Counted from the stretch's first letter, positions 43,485 through 52,606 are shown. The stretch is DNA of 64,000 bases from Pseudomonas viciae (GCF_004786035.1 NZ_CP035088.1:3074001-3138000); one strand, 5' to 3'. The notes: generated by a model from the sequence alone, not told the origin. Made by a program: numbers and translations.

Positions 43485-44336
43485 CTATTGCGTGCCAAAC
43501 ATCGCCGTCCAATAGATCCCGGCATCGCTTTTCGGATCGGTCGCGTAGCCGGCGCCCAGTTCGCGGAACTGCGGGTTCATCAGGTTGGCGCAATGTCCGG
43601 GGCTTGCCAGCCAACCGTCCACCACCTTCAGGGCGGTGTCCTGCCCGGCGGCGATGTTCTCGCCAATCAACTGGCCAAGATAGCCCGCCAGTTCGGCACG
43701 GTCGCCCGGCATGCGGTTGTCGCGGTCCTTATGGTCGAAGAAATTGTTGTTGGCCATGGCCCGGGTGTGGGTCACGGCGGCCAGGGCCAGGGTGGCGTTC
43801 CAGCTCAGCGGCGTCGTGGCCGTGAAGGTTTCGGTGCCACAGCGGCGGGGCTGCGCACGGGCGCTGTTGATCAGCTTCAGCAGTTTCTGGCCTTCGGCTT
43901 GCCAGTCCCCCAGGCGCGCCGACAGCAGTGGGCGCGCCAGCACGATGCGCCATTCGCGATCCAGGCGGCTGACGCCAATGTCGACGAACTGCGGGTCCAG
44001 GACAACCTGGCAGAAACTTTCCTGCACGGCCTTCATCGCGGCTTGCGCGTCGCGCGGCCCGGACAGGCTGATGGCCTGCACGTTGACCATCGGGTAAGCC
44101 GTGCGCGCCAGCGCCTGCTGCAGGTCGCCGATGCCATTGGCGGACAGGATCAACCGCGAATCCATCGCCAGCGGCGGCAGCTCCAGAGAGGCCTGGCCCG
44201 CGCAACTTTGAGACTGGCTACGGTAAAGATTGATGGTCTCGACCAGTTGCGTCTCTTCGGTGGCTGCGGCGCTGGCGGCGAAGGCCAGGCCCAGCGACAG
44301 CACGACAAGACGCATGGCGGATGAAATGGCACGCAT
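43485..44336 (-). CDS. Secreted CAP (SCP/PR-1-like) domain protein
   Basis: This 283-residue exported protein has a signal peptide (LVVLSLGLAFAASAAA), an N-terminal region of about 130 residues with no known fold, and a C-terminal CAP domain (about residues 150-283; KLLKLINSARAQPRRCG, MANNNFFDHKDRDNRM, GENIAAGQDTALKVVDGWLASPGHCANLMNPQFRELGAGY). CAP domains in bacteria are secreted and of uncertain role, from lipid binding to proteolysis. GGGAGA precedes ATG 44336. It is alone on its strand. Confidence 0.87.
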   Translation of the reverse strand: MRAISSAMRLVVLSLGLAFAASAAATEETQLVETINLYRSQSQSCAGQASLELPPLAMDSRLILSANGIGDLQQALARTAYPMVNVQAISLSGPRDAQAAMKAVQESFCQVVLDPQFVDIGVSRLDREWRIVLARPLLSARLGDWQAEGQKLLKLINSARAQPRRCGTETFTATTPLSWNATLALAAVTHTRAMANNNFFDHKDRDNRMPGDRAELAGYLGQLIGENIAAGQDTALKVVDGWLASPGHCANLMNPQFRELGAGYATDPKSDAGIYWTAMFGTQ

Positions 44337-44530
44337 GTAAATCTCCCTTGAGCGGACGGCGCCTATGATGCGCAATTTTTGCCCGGCTGGGGCAACGGTA
44401 TTCACGCTCTCTTGAAATCCCTTGGAACGGCACCGTTTGGTACCGTTTGGGACAATCTTCAAGTAGTGGGATCAGTTTTCCGCCGAATAAGTCCATTTCC
44501 GTCGTTTCAAAGCTATAAAACCGCAGATTT

Positions 44531-45304
44531 TCAGCTCATCCAGTTCCCCCCATCGACGTTATAAGTCTGCGCCACCACGTATTCACTCTCCGTCGAGGCG
44601 AGGAAAATCGCCATGCCCGTGAGGTCATCCGCAGTGCCCATCCGGCCAAAAGGCACTTGCTGGCCGACCTGGCGCTTCTTTTCCCCCAGTGGCAGGTTTT
44701 CATGGCGGGCAAACAGCGCATCCACGCCGTCCCAATGCTCGCCATCCACCACGCCGGGGGCGATGGCGTTGACGTTGATCCGGTGTTTGATCAAATCCAG
44801 CCCGGCAGACTGGGTCAGGCTGATCACCGCGGCCTTGCTGGCGCAATAGATGCCTACCAGCGGCTCGCCACGCCGACCGGCCTGGCTCGCCATGTTGATG
44901 ATTTTGCCGCCGTGACCCTGGTTGATCATCTGCCGAGCCGCCGCCTGCAGCGTGAACAGCGTACCGGCGACGTTGATGGAAAACAGCCGTTCGTAGCTCT
45001 GGCGGGTGATTTCCACGATCGGCGCCAGGTCGAACAGCGCCGCGTTATTGATCAGGATATCCAGCTTGCCCACCCGCGCCACGACCGCATCGATGGCCTG
45101 GTCGATGGACGCCTGGTCGGTCACGTCCATTTTTACCGCATAGGCGCTGTCACCCAGTTCGGCGGCTGTGGCCTGGGCCCGTTCAAGGTCGATATCGGCA
45201 ATTGCTACGGTGGCGCCTTCATTGATATAGGCCTGGGCAAATGTCCTGCCGATACCACGGGCGGCGCCGGTTATCAGGGCACTTTGTCCTTCGAGTCGTT
45301 TCAT
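44531..45304 (-). CDS. SDR dehydrogenase, sorbitol (L-iditol 2-)dehydrogenase-like
   Basis: This 257-residue short-chain dehydrogenase has TGAARGIGRTFA, NNAA, catalytic Ser in NMASQAGRRG and Tyr-x-x-x-Lys in GIYCASKAAVISL, and ends AQTYNVDGGNWMS. The APGVVDGEHWDGVDA block is shared with SmoS-type sorbitol/galactitol dehydrogenases of Rhodobacter. It should oxidise a polyol with NAD. No polyol ABC transporter lies beside it, unlike smo and mtl operons. It is divergent from an AraC regulator across a spacer with a striking inverted repeat. Confidence 0.88.
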   Translation of the reverse strand: MKRLEGQSALITGAARGIGRTFAQAYINEGATVAIADIDLERAQATAAELGDSAYAVKMDVTDQASIDQAIDAVVARVGKLDILINNAALFDLAPIVEITRQSYERLFSINVAGTLFTLQAAARQMINQGHGGKIINMASQAGRRGEPLVGIYCASKAAVISLTQSAGLDLIKHRINVNAIAPGVVDGEHWDGVDALFARHENLPLGEKKRQVGQQVPFGRMGTADDLTGMAIFLASTESEYVVAQTYNVDGGNWMS

Positions 45305-45418
45305 GGGCTTGTCCTGTCTCTAGAGGTCCATGGGGCGGGGCGGACCTGCATGTGCGCCATGGTTGGGCGATTACAGCAGCGCACCTCAACGCCGACAAAC
45401 GCAGGGAGGATGACCCGG

Positions 45419-45471
45419 TGATACTTTTTTAACTCCTACACGGGTAGTTCGGTCGGGTTAAAAAAGTATCA
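45419..45471. promoter_or_regulatory. 15-bp perfect inverted repeat between the SDR and AraC genes
   Basis: TGATACTTTTTTAAC (45419-45433) and GTTAAAAAAGTATCA (45457-45471) are perfect inverted copies separated by 23 bases. They lie 115 bases before the SDR start and 80 before the AraC start. The layout suits a pair of operator half-sites for the AraC regulator. Confidence 0.6.
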
Positions 45472-45550
45472 GTGGGCAGTCAGGTGGGAACTGGCGAACC
45501 GCTGCGCACCCGGCGTAAGGTGCTGGCTATAACGATAAGAGAGGCACGAC

Positions 45551-46453
45551 ATGCCTGATCACCGAACGCCTTTGTTCGAACAGCGACCGGCCGAACTGGA
45601 AGTCATCCTGCCCGAGCCCGAGCACAGTTTTCGCTGGTATGAGCATGACTACCCATACCCGATGGCACGCTGGAACCACCACCCTGAATTTGAAATCCAC
45701 CTCATCCGCCAGGGCAGCGGCAAGTTGCTGGCGGGCGACTATATCGGCCCGTTTGGCCCCGGCCATGTGGCGATGATCGGCCCGGACTTGCCCCACGACT
45801 GGATGGGCGACCTGGCGCCGGGCGAGCACCTTATCGGGCGCGATGTGGTGCTGCAGTTCGACGGCGCCGTCTTGTTGACCCTGCGCCGGACCCTGCCCGA
45901 ATTGGGGGATTTACAGACGTTGTTCGAGCGGGCGCGGCGAGGCCTGGCCTTCAGTGGCGATACCGCCGTTCATGCTGCAAGCCTGCTCGAGGCCATCGGC
46001 CCGGCCCAAGGTCTGGGGCGGCTGGCGCTGTTTCTGCAACTGCTCGAGACCCTCAGTAAAGCGCCTCAAGCGCAAGCCTTGTGTCTGGCGAGCCCCTGCT
46101 ACGCGCCAACCCTGGATGCCCGTAGTTCTGAACGCATTCACAAAGCGTTCGAGTACCTGCAGGCTGAACTCACCGGCGACCTGCGCCTGTCGGTGATCGC
46201 CCGGCAGCTGGACATGAGTGAACCTGGCTTTTCGCGCTTCTTCAAGCGCATCACCGGACACGGCTTCATCGATCTGATGCGCAAGTTGCGGGTCCAGCGA
46301 GCCTGCCGGTTGCTGTTGCAGAGTGAAATGCCGGTGACCGATATCTGCTTTGAGGTGGGTTACAACAACCTGTCCAACTTCAACCGGCATTTCCGCATCG
46401 AGATGAACCAGACGCCCAGTGAGTATCGCCGGGGCGCCTTGTCGTTGATTTGA
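45551..46453 (+). CDS. AraC-family transcriptional regulator, polyol type
   Basis: This 300-residue AraC regulator has an N-terminal cupin-like sensing domain (WNHHPEFEIHLIRQGSGKLL, GHVAMIGPDLPHDW) and a C-terminal double helix-turn-helix (about residues 200-298; LSVIARQLDMSEPGFSRFFKR, VTDICFEVGYNNLSNFNRHF, NQTPSEYRR). It resembles regulators of mannitol/sorbitol use in Pseudomonas (MtlR-like). Divergent from the sorbitol-dehydrogenase-like gene, its likely target. Confidence 0.85.
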   Translation: MPDHRTPLFEQRPAELEVILPEPEHSFRWYEHDYPYPMARWNHHPEFEIHLIRQGSGKLLAGDYIGPFGPGHVAMIGPDLPHDWMGDLAPGEHLIGRDVVLQFDGAVLLTLRRTLPELGDLQTLFERARRGLAFSGDTAVHAASLLEAIGPAQGLGRLALFLQLLETLSKAPQAQALCLASPCYAPTLDARSSERIHKAFEYLQAELTGDLRLSVIARQLDMSEPGFSRFFKRITGHGFIDLMRKLRVQRACRLLLQSEMPVTDICFEVGYNNLSNFNRHFRIEMNQTPSEYRRGALSLI

Positions 46454-46465
46454 AACTGCAACGCT

Positions 46466-47677
46466 TCAGCGCACAGTTTGCGCCGCACCCACCGTCACCG
46501 CACGGGCCATCACACTGATCGCCGCCACAGCCGCAATCAGCAGCCCAGGCGATGTCGCCAGCAGCACACCGGTCGTTCCCGCCCCGGCAGCCAGGATTTG
46601 CCCCGCGGCCAGCGGCCCGGCGACCGAACCCAGGCGCCCGATGGCCACCGCCGCACCAACCCCCGTCGCGCGCACAGCCGTCGGGTAGGAGGGCGGCGCC
46701 AAGGCGTAGAGCACCAGTTGTGCGGCCATGACGAACAACCCGGCAGCGAACCCGGCGATGGCCATTGGCACGATGCCGACCGACAACCCGACCCCGGCCA
46801 GGGCGCTGAGCAACCCGGCATAGACGAACAGCACTACCTTGATGCCATTGCAGCGGTCCAGCAACAGGCCGCCGAGCAGCGAGCCGAGGGTTCCGCCGAT
46901 GTTGAACAGCATCTGCACCAGGCCGGCCTGGGGCTTGCTGAAGCCTTGTTCCAGCAGCAACGACGGCAGCCAGTTGAGCAGCATGTACATGACCGTCAGG
47001 GTGAAAAAGTAGCTCAGCCACAGTGCCAGGGTAGTACGGCTCCGGCCATCGCCGAACAGCGCCTGGCCGGTCGAGCCGCGGGCCTCGCCGCCGGCACCCT
47101 GCACCTGGCGAAAGGCACTGGACTCAGGGAGCCACAGCAGCATTAGCGGCACCACCAACAATGGCGCCAGCCCGCCGATGAAAAAGGTCATTTGCCAGTG
47201 CTCGCCAAACAGCATCGCGACCACGGCCGCCAGCGCACCGCCCAACGGCACACCCGCGTACATCACGCTGATGGCCGTGCCACGCCGCTGCTCGCCTACG
47301 GCTTCGGCACACAGGGCAATGAGGTTGGGCAGGGCGGCGCCCAGGCCCAGCCCAGTCATGAAGCGCACCAGCAGCAGGCTGGAAAAGTGTTCGACATACG
47401 CGGTGCTGAGGGAGAACACCCCGAACAGCAGGACGGCGGCAATGAGGATTTTCTTGCGACCGATCCGATCAGCGATCCAGCCGCCGAAGAACGCCCCCGG
47501 TAGCAACCCGATGATCCCGGCGCTGAAAACCCAACCCATCATTTTCGGGTCCAGGGCAAACGTCTGCCGCAGGCCGGCAGCGGCAGTGCCGGCCGACTGC
47601 AGGTCGAAACCCTCGATCAGCGCAACGATAAAACACAGGGCGATGGTCAGCGTCGCGCGACGCGTCGGACTGTTCAT
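46466..47677 (-). CDS. MFS aromatic acid:H+ symporter (AAHS family)
   Basis: This 403-residue inner-membrane transporter of the AAHS group has about 12 membrane segments. The start shows the family motif CFIVALIEGFDLQSAGTAAAG with the membrane-buried Asp; GWIADRIGRKKILI and YPTAVRATGVGAAVAIGRLGS are also typical. AAHS members import benzoates, vanillate or hydroxycinnamates. AGAGGAA precedes ATG 47677. It is divergent from an OprD-type porin and near the ferulate genes; a TAGTTA-N7-TAA element in its promoter matches one before ech, which supports ferulate or vanillate as substrate. Confidence 0.88.
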   Translation of the reverse strand: MNSPTRRATLTIALCFIVALIEGFDLQSAGTAAAGLRQTFALDPKMMGWVFSAGIIGLLPGAFFGGWIADRIGRKKILIAAVLLFGVFSLSTAYVEHFSSLLLVRFMTGLGLGAALPNLIALCAEAVGEQRRGTAISVMYAGVPLGGALAAVVAMLFGEHWQMTFFIGGLAPLLVVPLMLLWLPESSAFRQVQGAGGEARGSTGQALFGDGRSRTTLALWLSYFFTLTVMYMLLNWLPSLLLEQGFSKPQAGLVQMLFNIGGTLGSLLGGLLLDRCNGIKVVLFVYAGLLSALAGVGLSVGIVPMAIAGFAAGLFVMAAQLVLYALAPPSYPTAVRATGVGAAVAIGRLGSVAGPLAAGQILAAGAGTTGVLLATSPGLLIAAVAAISVMARAVTVGAAQTVR

Positions 47678-47743
47678 GGCAATTCCTCTTATTGTTTTTG
47701 TCTGGGAAGCACCGGCTCGGGGGAACACCGGCAAGCACGATTA

Positions 47744-47762
47744 AGATTAACAAAGCTAACTA
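47744..47762. promoter_or_regulatory. TAGTTA-N7-TAA element before the AAHS transporter
   Basis: Minus strand: TAGTTA, seven bases, TAATCT. The 316-base divergent spacer (47678-47993) is AT-rich and holds no gene; it carries this element and another at 47855. Both match the box before ech at 50005. Confidence 0.45.
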
Positions 47763-47854
47763 AAAAAAGAATCGAAAGAGGCGATCGGATATAGCGCCTG
47801 AAATAGTCAATAAAATCAGCTGATTGACAGTGCTGAATGAAATAATTGATGAAT

Positions 47855-47873
47855 TAGTTAATAATATTAATGT
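47855..47873. promoter_or_regulatory. TAGTTA-N7-TAA element before the OprD-type porin
   Basis: TAGTTA, seven bases, TAATGT, 121 bases before the porin start; same pattern as the ech operator candidate. Confidence 0.45.
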
Positions 47874-47993
47874 TCGATTATCGATCATTTCGGATTGACG
47901 AAGCACCTGTGTCATTTCCATTCTCTTTGCGCAGAACCCAACGCCTCAGGCGATAGGTCGATCGAAAACAACAACAATAAGTGGACATCGAAC

Positions 47994-49301
47994 ATGCCAA
48001 ACCGTACCCGGGCGCCCCTTGCTGTGGCCCCTGTTTCACTTCTCGTTCATTTGTTGGCCGGTCTCGGGCTGAGCCTGGGCTCCAGCGCAGTGTTGGCAGA
48101 GGGATTCATCGAAGACAGCCACGGCACCCTGACCCTGCGCAACTACTACATGGACCGCGACTACAAGGACGATGGCGCCAAGACTGCGACCCGGGAGTGG
48201 GCCCAGGGTGTGATCATGAACATGGAGTCGGGGTTTACCCCGGGCACCGTCGGTTTCGGCCTGGACGCCCGAGGATTGGTGGGGATCAAGCTGGACTCGT
48301 CGCCGGATCGCAGTGGCACTGAATTGTTGCCGGTCTCCAGCAGCGACAAGCGCGCAGCCGATGAGTATTCACGCCTGGCCTTGACCGGCAAGCTGCGTTT
48401 CGGCCAGACCACGGTGAAGACCGGTGACGTGTCGATCTTCCTGCCGTTTGCCTTCGCCAGCCCATCGCGACTGTTGCCACAGACTTTTCGCGGTACGACC
48501 CTCAGCTCCAAGGACATCGATGGGCTGACGTTGAACACGGGCTACATCGACCGCATCAACCGCCGCGATTCCACCAACTACCAGCCGATGAGCATCGCCT
48601 CGCCCAACCGTCGCTTTAACGGCGCGGCGACCTCGTCTCACATGGCGTATATAGGGGGCGACTATCAGCTCAACAAAGACCTCAGCCTTCGGGCTTACCA
48701 CGCTGAAGTGGCGGATCTGTACCAGCAGAACACCCTGGCATTGCTGCATAACCTGCCGTTGGGCGACGGGGTGTTGACCACCGACCTGCGCAGTTTTTTC
48801 AGTGACGAAGACGGCGCGGCCAAGGCTGGCAAAGTAGATAACCGCAATCTCTCGGCGCTGGTCGGTTATCGCTTGGGCGGGCATCGCGTGAGCCTGGGCT
48901 ACATGCATGCCAGTGGCGATACTGCCACGCCTTATGTGTCCGGTACTGAGTTGATGGGCTTGAGTGAAATGACCATGAGCTCGGATTTCCTCAACGCCAA
49001 GGAGCGCACCTGGCAAGTGATCCATGATTATGACTTTGCGGCGGTGGGCGTACCGGGCCTGAGGACCCGATTGCGTTACGTGCGTGGCGATCACATTGAG
49101 CTGGCCGCCCTCAATGCCGAGGATCGCAAGGAGCGCGAGTTCCAGATGGAGCTGGGGTACGTGATCCAGAGCGGATCGCTGAAAAACGTCGGGCTGCTGG
49201 CGCGCAAGTCGATCTACCGCAACGATTTCCCGGGTACGGCAGCGTTTCGCGATGAGAACCAGACCCGGTTCCTGGTGACCTACAACGTGCCGATCTGGTG
49301 A
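47994..49301 (+). CDS. OprD-family outer-membrane porin
   Basis: This 435-residue porin of the OprD/Occ family has a signal peptide (cleaved after AVLA, near residue 35), FIEDSHGTLTLRNYYMDRDY at the mature start (a family hallmark), an 18-strand barrel and the final Phe/Trp-type strand (RFLVTYNVPIW). This family takes up carboxylates and amino acids; the OccK branch takes aromatic acids such as vanillate and benzoate. ATG 47994 is the only start that gives a signal peptide. Its position between the AAHS transporter and the ferulate genes suggests hydroxycinnamate or vanillate uptake. Confidence 0.9.
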   Translation: MPNRTRAPLAVAPVSLLVHLLAGLGLSLGSSAVLAEGFIEDSHGTLTLRNYYMDRDYKDDGAKTATREWAQGVIMNMESGFTPGTVGFGLDARGLVGIKLDSSPDRSGTELLPVSSSDKRAADEYSRLALTGKLRFGQTTVKTGDVSIFLPFAFASPSRLLPQTFRGTTLSSKDIDGLTLNTGYIDRINRRDSTNYQPMSIASPNRRFNGAATSSHMAYIGGDYQLNKDLSLRAYHAEVADLYQQNTLALLHNLPLGDGVLTTDLRSFFSDEDGAAKAGKVDNRNLSALVGYRLGGHRVSLGYMHASGDTATPYVSGTELMGLSEMTMSSDFLNAKERTWQVIHDYDFAAVGVPGLRTRLRYVRGDHIELAALNAEDRKEREFQMELGYVIQSGSLKNVGLLARKSIYRNDFPGTAAFRDENQTRFLVTYNVPIW

Positions 49302-49323
49302 CGCCCTAATAGGCGACGCCGTG

Positions 49324-49361
49324 CTCTTGTGGCGAGGGAGCTTGCTCCCTCGCCACAAGAG
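49324..49361. repeat. Perfect 18-bp REP hairpin
   Basis: CTCTTGTGGCGAGGGAGC and GCTCCCTCGCCACAAGAG are separated by only TT, between the convergent porin and MarR genes. It probably ends transcription from both sides. Confidence 0.9.
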
Positions 49362-49375
49362 GGCTGCGTCAGGCC

Positions 49376-49876
49376 TTATTGCTGGTAAACCTTCTTCAGC
49401 AACCGCAGCAATTCCTCGCGCTCGCCACCCGAAAGGGCCGCGGTTGAATCCAGATCACTCTGGGCGGCGATCTGCTTGAGTTCCTTGAGCAGGGTTTCGC
49501 CGGTCTTGCTCAGGAAAATCCCATAGGAGCGTTTGTCCGGCTTGCACCGCACGCGCACGGCCAGGGCCCGGCTTTCCAGTTTGTTCAGCAGCGGCACCAC
49601 TTGCGGTGGTTCGATCGTCAGGGCCTTGGCCAGGTCGGCCTGCATCAGGCCAGGGTTCTGGTCGATGATCGCCAGGGCCGAAAATTGGGCGGGCCGTAAA
49701 TCGTGGGTGGCGAGCCGACCGATCAGGTTCTGGAACAGTTTCAACTGGGCACGGCGCAGGGCGTAACCGATCAGGTCGTCCAGTGCGGAGTCCAGCGGCG
49801 CCTGCGCGTCGGCACCGGCAGCCAGGGCCTCGGCGGGTTCGGCAAGCTTGGAAGACTTGGCCATCGGAGAAAGCAT
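49376..49876 (-). CDS. ferR: MarR-family regulator of ferulate catabolism (FerR-like)
   Basis: This 166-residue MarR regulator has the winged helix at about residues 55-135 (LRPAQFSALAIIDQNPGLMQ, ADLAKALTIEPPQVVPLLNKLESRAL, KPDKRSYGIFLSKTGETLLKEL). It is divergent from ech. In other ferulate clusters a MarR repressor in this position is released by hydroxycinnamoyl-CoA, so the same is expected here. The start is uncertain: MLSP at 49876 or MAKS at 49864; neither has an ideally spaced ribosome-binding site. Confidence 0.87.
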   Translation of the reverse strand: MLSPMAKSSKLAEPAEALAAGADAQAPLDSALDDLIGYALRRAQLKLFQNLIGRLATHDLRPAQFSALAIIDQNPGLMQADLAKALTIEPPQVVPLLNKLESRALAVRVRCKPDKRSYGIFLSKTGETLLKELKQIAAQSDLDSTAALSGGEREELLRLLKKVYQQ

Positions 49877-50004
49877 CCTCGAGGTGAGTGATTAACAAGG
49901 CTATCCAGTTTGCCGAGGTTGGGACGCTATGGCTACGGTCTATCGCATATTCGTTGATCTGATGCTTTGCTCCCCGCACTGAAAAATACAGGTAAATCGA
50001 TTAA

Positions 50005-50023
50005 TAGTTAATTGACATAACTA
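50005..50023. promoter_or_regulatory. Candidate FerR operator: TAGTTA-N7-TAACTA
   Basis: A 6-bp perfect inverted repeat with a 7-base spacer lies 55 bases before ech and 129 before ferR. Related half-conserved copies precede the AAHS transporter and the porin. Confidence 0.5.
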
Positions 50024-50077
50024 ATTTTCCGGTTTAGTTTTTGATCATCTTCAGCCAAGAACAAGAGAGCACGCATC

Positions 50078-50908
50078 ATGAGCAACTACGAAGGTCGCTG
50101 GAAAACGGTCAAGGTCGATATCGAGGAGGGTATCGCCTGGGTCACCCTCAATCGCCCGGAAAAACGCAATGCCATGAGCCCGACCCTCAACCGCGAGATG
50201 ATCGATGTGCTCGAGACTCTGGAACAGGACCCGGCCGCTGGCGTGCTGGTGCTGACCGGCGCCGGTGATGCCTGGACCGCGGGCATGGACCTCAAGGAAT
50301 ATTTCCGCGAAGTGGATGCCGGGCCGGAAATTCTTCAGGAGAAGATCCGTCGCGAAGCCTCGCAGTGGCAGTGGAAACTGCTGCGCATGTACGCCAAACC
50401 AACCATTGCCATGGTCAATGGCTGGTGCTTCGGTGGCGGTTTCAGCCCGCTGGTGGCGTGCGACCTGGCGATCTGCGCCGACGAAGCGACCTTCGGTCTT
50501 TCGGAAATCAACTGGGGTATCCCGCCCGGTAACCTGGTCAGCAAGGCCATGGCCGACACCGTGGGCCATCGCCAATCGCTGTACTACATCATGACCGGCA
50601 AGACCTTTGGCGGGCAGAAAGCCGCTGAAATGGGCCTGGTCAACGAAAGCGTGCCCTTGGCGCAACTGCGTGACGTCACCGTGGAACTGGCGCGTAACCT
50701 GCTGGAGAAAAACCCGGTGGTGCTGCGTGCAGCCAAGCATGGCTTCAAGCGTTGCCGCGAACTGACCTGGGAGCAGAACGAAGATTACCTGTACGCCAAG
50801 CTCGATCAGTCGCGCCTGCTCGATACCGAAGGCGGTCGCGAGCAGGGCATGAAGCAGTTCCTGGACGACAAGAGCATCAAGCCGGGCCTGCAGACCTACA
50901 AGCGCTGA
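50078..50908 (+). CDS. ech: p-Hydroxycinnamoyl-CoA hydratase/lyase
   Basis: This 276-residue crotonase-family enzyme hydrates feruloyl-CoA and cleaves it to vanillin and acetyl-CoA. The CoA-binding oxyanion segments are VLTGAGDAWTAGMDLKEYF and VNGWCFGGGFSPLVACDLAI, and the active-site Glu lies in ATFGLSEINWGIPPG. Tyr and Glu residues typical of the feruloyl hydratase/lyase are in YYIMTGKTFGG. First gene of ech-vdh-fcs. A GC-rich hairpin (GCGGGC/GCCCGC, 50921-50943) lies between ech and vdh and could reduce downstream expression. Confidence 0.95.
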   Translation: MSNYEGRWKTVKVDIEEGIAWVTLNRPEKRNAMSPTLNREMIDVLETLEQDPAAGVLVLTGAGDAWTAGMDLKEYFREVDAGPEILQEKIRREASQWQWKLLRMYAKPTIAMVNGWCFGGGFSPLVACDLAICADEATFGLSEINWGIPPGNLVSKAMADTVGHRQSLYYIMTGKTFGGQKAAEMGLVNESVPLAQLRDVTVELARNLLEKNPVVLRAAKHGFKRCRELTWEQNEDYLYAKLDQSRLLDTEGGREQGMKQFLDDKSIKPGLQTYKR

Positions 50909-51014
50909 GACAATCGCGCGGCGGGCGCCGATCAGGTGCCCGCAGGCTGTTCGTCCAAGGCCCTCGGCGCTACTGTGAACGTGTTCCCTATAAAGACAAT
51001 AAAGAGGAATCACC

Positions 51015-52463
51015 ATGCTGGACGTGCCCCTGTTGATCGGCGGCCAGTCGTGCGCCGCCCGTGACGGCCGGACCTTCGAGCGCTGCAATCCGGTGACCGG
51101 TGAAGTGGTGTCTCGTGTGGCCGCCGCTACCCTGGAAGATGCCGACGCCGCCGTGGCCGCTGCGCAAGCGGCGTTTCCCGCCTGGGCTGCATTGGCGCCC
51201 AATGAACGTCGCACGCGCTTGCTGCGCGCCGCCGAGCAATTGCAGGCCCGCAGCGGCGAATTCATTGCTGCCGCCGGCGAAACCGGGGCCATGGCCAATT
51301 GGTACGGTTTCAATGTGCACCTGGCGGCGAACATGCTGCGCGAAGCCGCTTCCATGACCACCCAGATCAACGGCGAAATCATTCCTTCGGACGTGCCCGG
51401 CAGTTTCGCCATGGCCCTGCGTCAGCCCTGCGGCGTGGTGCTGGGCATCGCGCCGTGGAACGCCCCGGTGATTCTCGCCACTCGCGCCATCGCCATGCCT
51501 CTGGCTTGCGGTAACACCGTGGTGCTCAAGGCCTCGGAAATAAGCCCGGCGGTGCACCGGCTGATCGGCCAGGTGTTGCAGGACGCCGGTTTGGGCGATG
51601 GCGTGGTCAATGTCATCTGCAATGCGCCGGCGGATGCACCGGCCATTGTTGAACGCCTGATTGCCAACCCGGCGGTACGGCGTGTCAACTTCACCGGTTC
51701 GACCCACGTCGGGCGCATCGTCGGCGAACTGTCGGCGCGCCACCTCAAGCCGGCACTGCTGGAGCTTGGCGGCAAGGCCCCGTTGTTGGTGCTCGACGAC
51801 GCCGACCTGGACGCTGCGGTAGAAGCGGCAGCCTTCGGCGCCTACTTCAACCAGGGGCAAATCTGCATGTCCACCGAGCGACTGATCGTCGATGCCCGCG
51901 TGGCCGATGCTTTCATCACTCGGTTGACCGCCAAGATCGCCACCTTGCGCGCCGGTGATCCCGCTGCCTGTGATTGCGTGCTCGGCTCGCTCGTGGATGT
52001 CAGTGCCGGCCTGCGCATCAAGGGGCTGATCGACGATGCCCTGGCCAAAGGCGCGAGGCTGGTGGCAGGGGGGCAGTTGGAGGGCAGTATCCTGCAACCG
52101 ACCCTGCTCGATGGCGTCACCGCGGACATGCGTCTGTACCGCGAAGAGTCCTTCGGCCCAGTGGCGGTGTTGCTGCGGGGGGAGGGCGACGAAGAACTGC
52201 TGCGCCTGGCCAACGATTCCGAGTTCGGCTTGTCGGCGGCGATCTTCAGTCGCGATACCACGCGGGCCCTGGCCCTGGCCCAACGGGTCGAGTCGGGCAT
52301 CTGCCACATCAACGGTCCGACCGTGCACGACGAGGCGCAGATGCCCTTCGGCGGGGTCAAGTCCAGCGGATACGGCAGCTTTGGTGGCAAGGCGTCCATC
52401 GAGCATTTCACTCAGTTGCGCTGGGTGACGTTGCAGAACGGACCCCGGCATTACCCGATCTGA
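51015..52463 (+). CDS. vdh: Vanillin dehydrogenase
   Basis: This 482-residue aldehyde dehydrogenase oxidises vanillin to vanillate with NAD(P). It has GIAPWNAPVILATRAIAMPL, FTGSTHVG, the Glu in ALLELGGKAPL (near residue 255) and the catalytic Cys in FNQGQICMSTERLIV (near residue 289). It belongs to the salicylaldehyde/vanillin dehydrogenase group (SHHFTQ-like C-terminal replaced here by SIEHFTQLRWVT). GAGG lies before the ATG. Second gene of the ferulate operon. Confidence 0.93.
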   Translation: MLDVPLLIGGQSCAARDGRTFERCNPVTGEVVSRVAAATLEDADAAVAAAQAAFPAWAALAPNERRTRLLRAAEQLQARSGEFIAAAGETGAMANWYGFNVHLAANMLREAASMTTQINGEIIPSDVPGSFAMALRQPCGVVLGIAPWNAPVILATRAIAMPLACGNTVVLKASEISPAVHRLIGQVLQDAGLGDGVVNVICNAPADAPAIVERLIANPAVRRVNFTGSTHVGRIVGELSARHLKPALLELGGKAPLLVLDDADLDAAVEAAAFGAYFNQGQICMSTERLIVDARVADAFITRLTAKIATLRAGDPAACDCVLGSLVDVSAGLRIKGLIDDALAKGARLVAGGQLEGSILQPTLLDGVTADMRLYREESFGPVAVLLRGEGDEELLRLANDSEFGLSAAIFSRDTTRALALAQRVESGICHINGPTVHDEAQMPFGGVKSSGYGSFGGKASIEHFTQLRWVTLQNGPRHYPI

Positions 52464-52606
52464 AATCCGTCGCATGGCGGGCGGCCGGGCCTTGAAAGCC
52501 GCCGCCCCGATGCAGGCCAGAATAACAATGACAAGGCCGCAGCCAGACGCTGCCACGCTCCGCTCGCTTCGCGCGACCCGAGTGTGCCTTGGTGGAGGAA
52601 ATGTAC

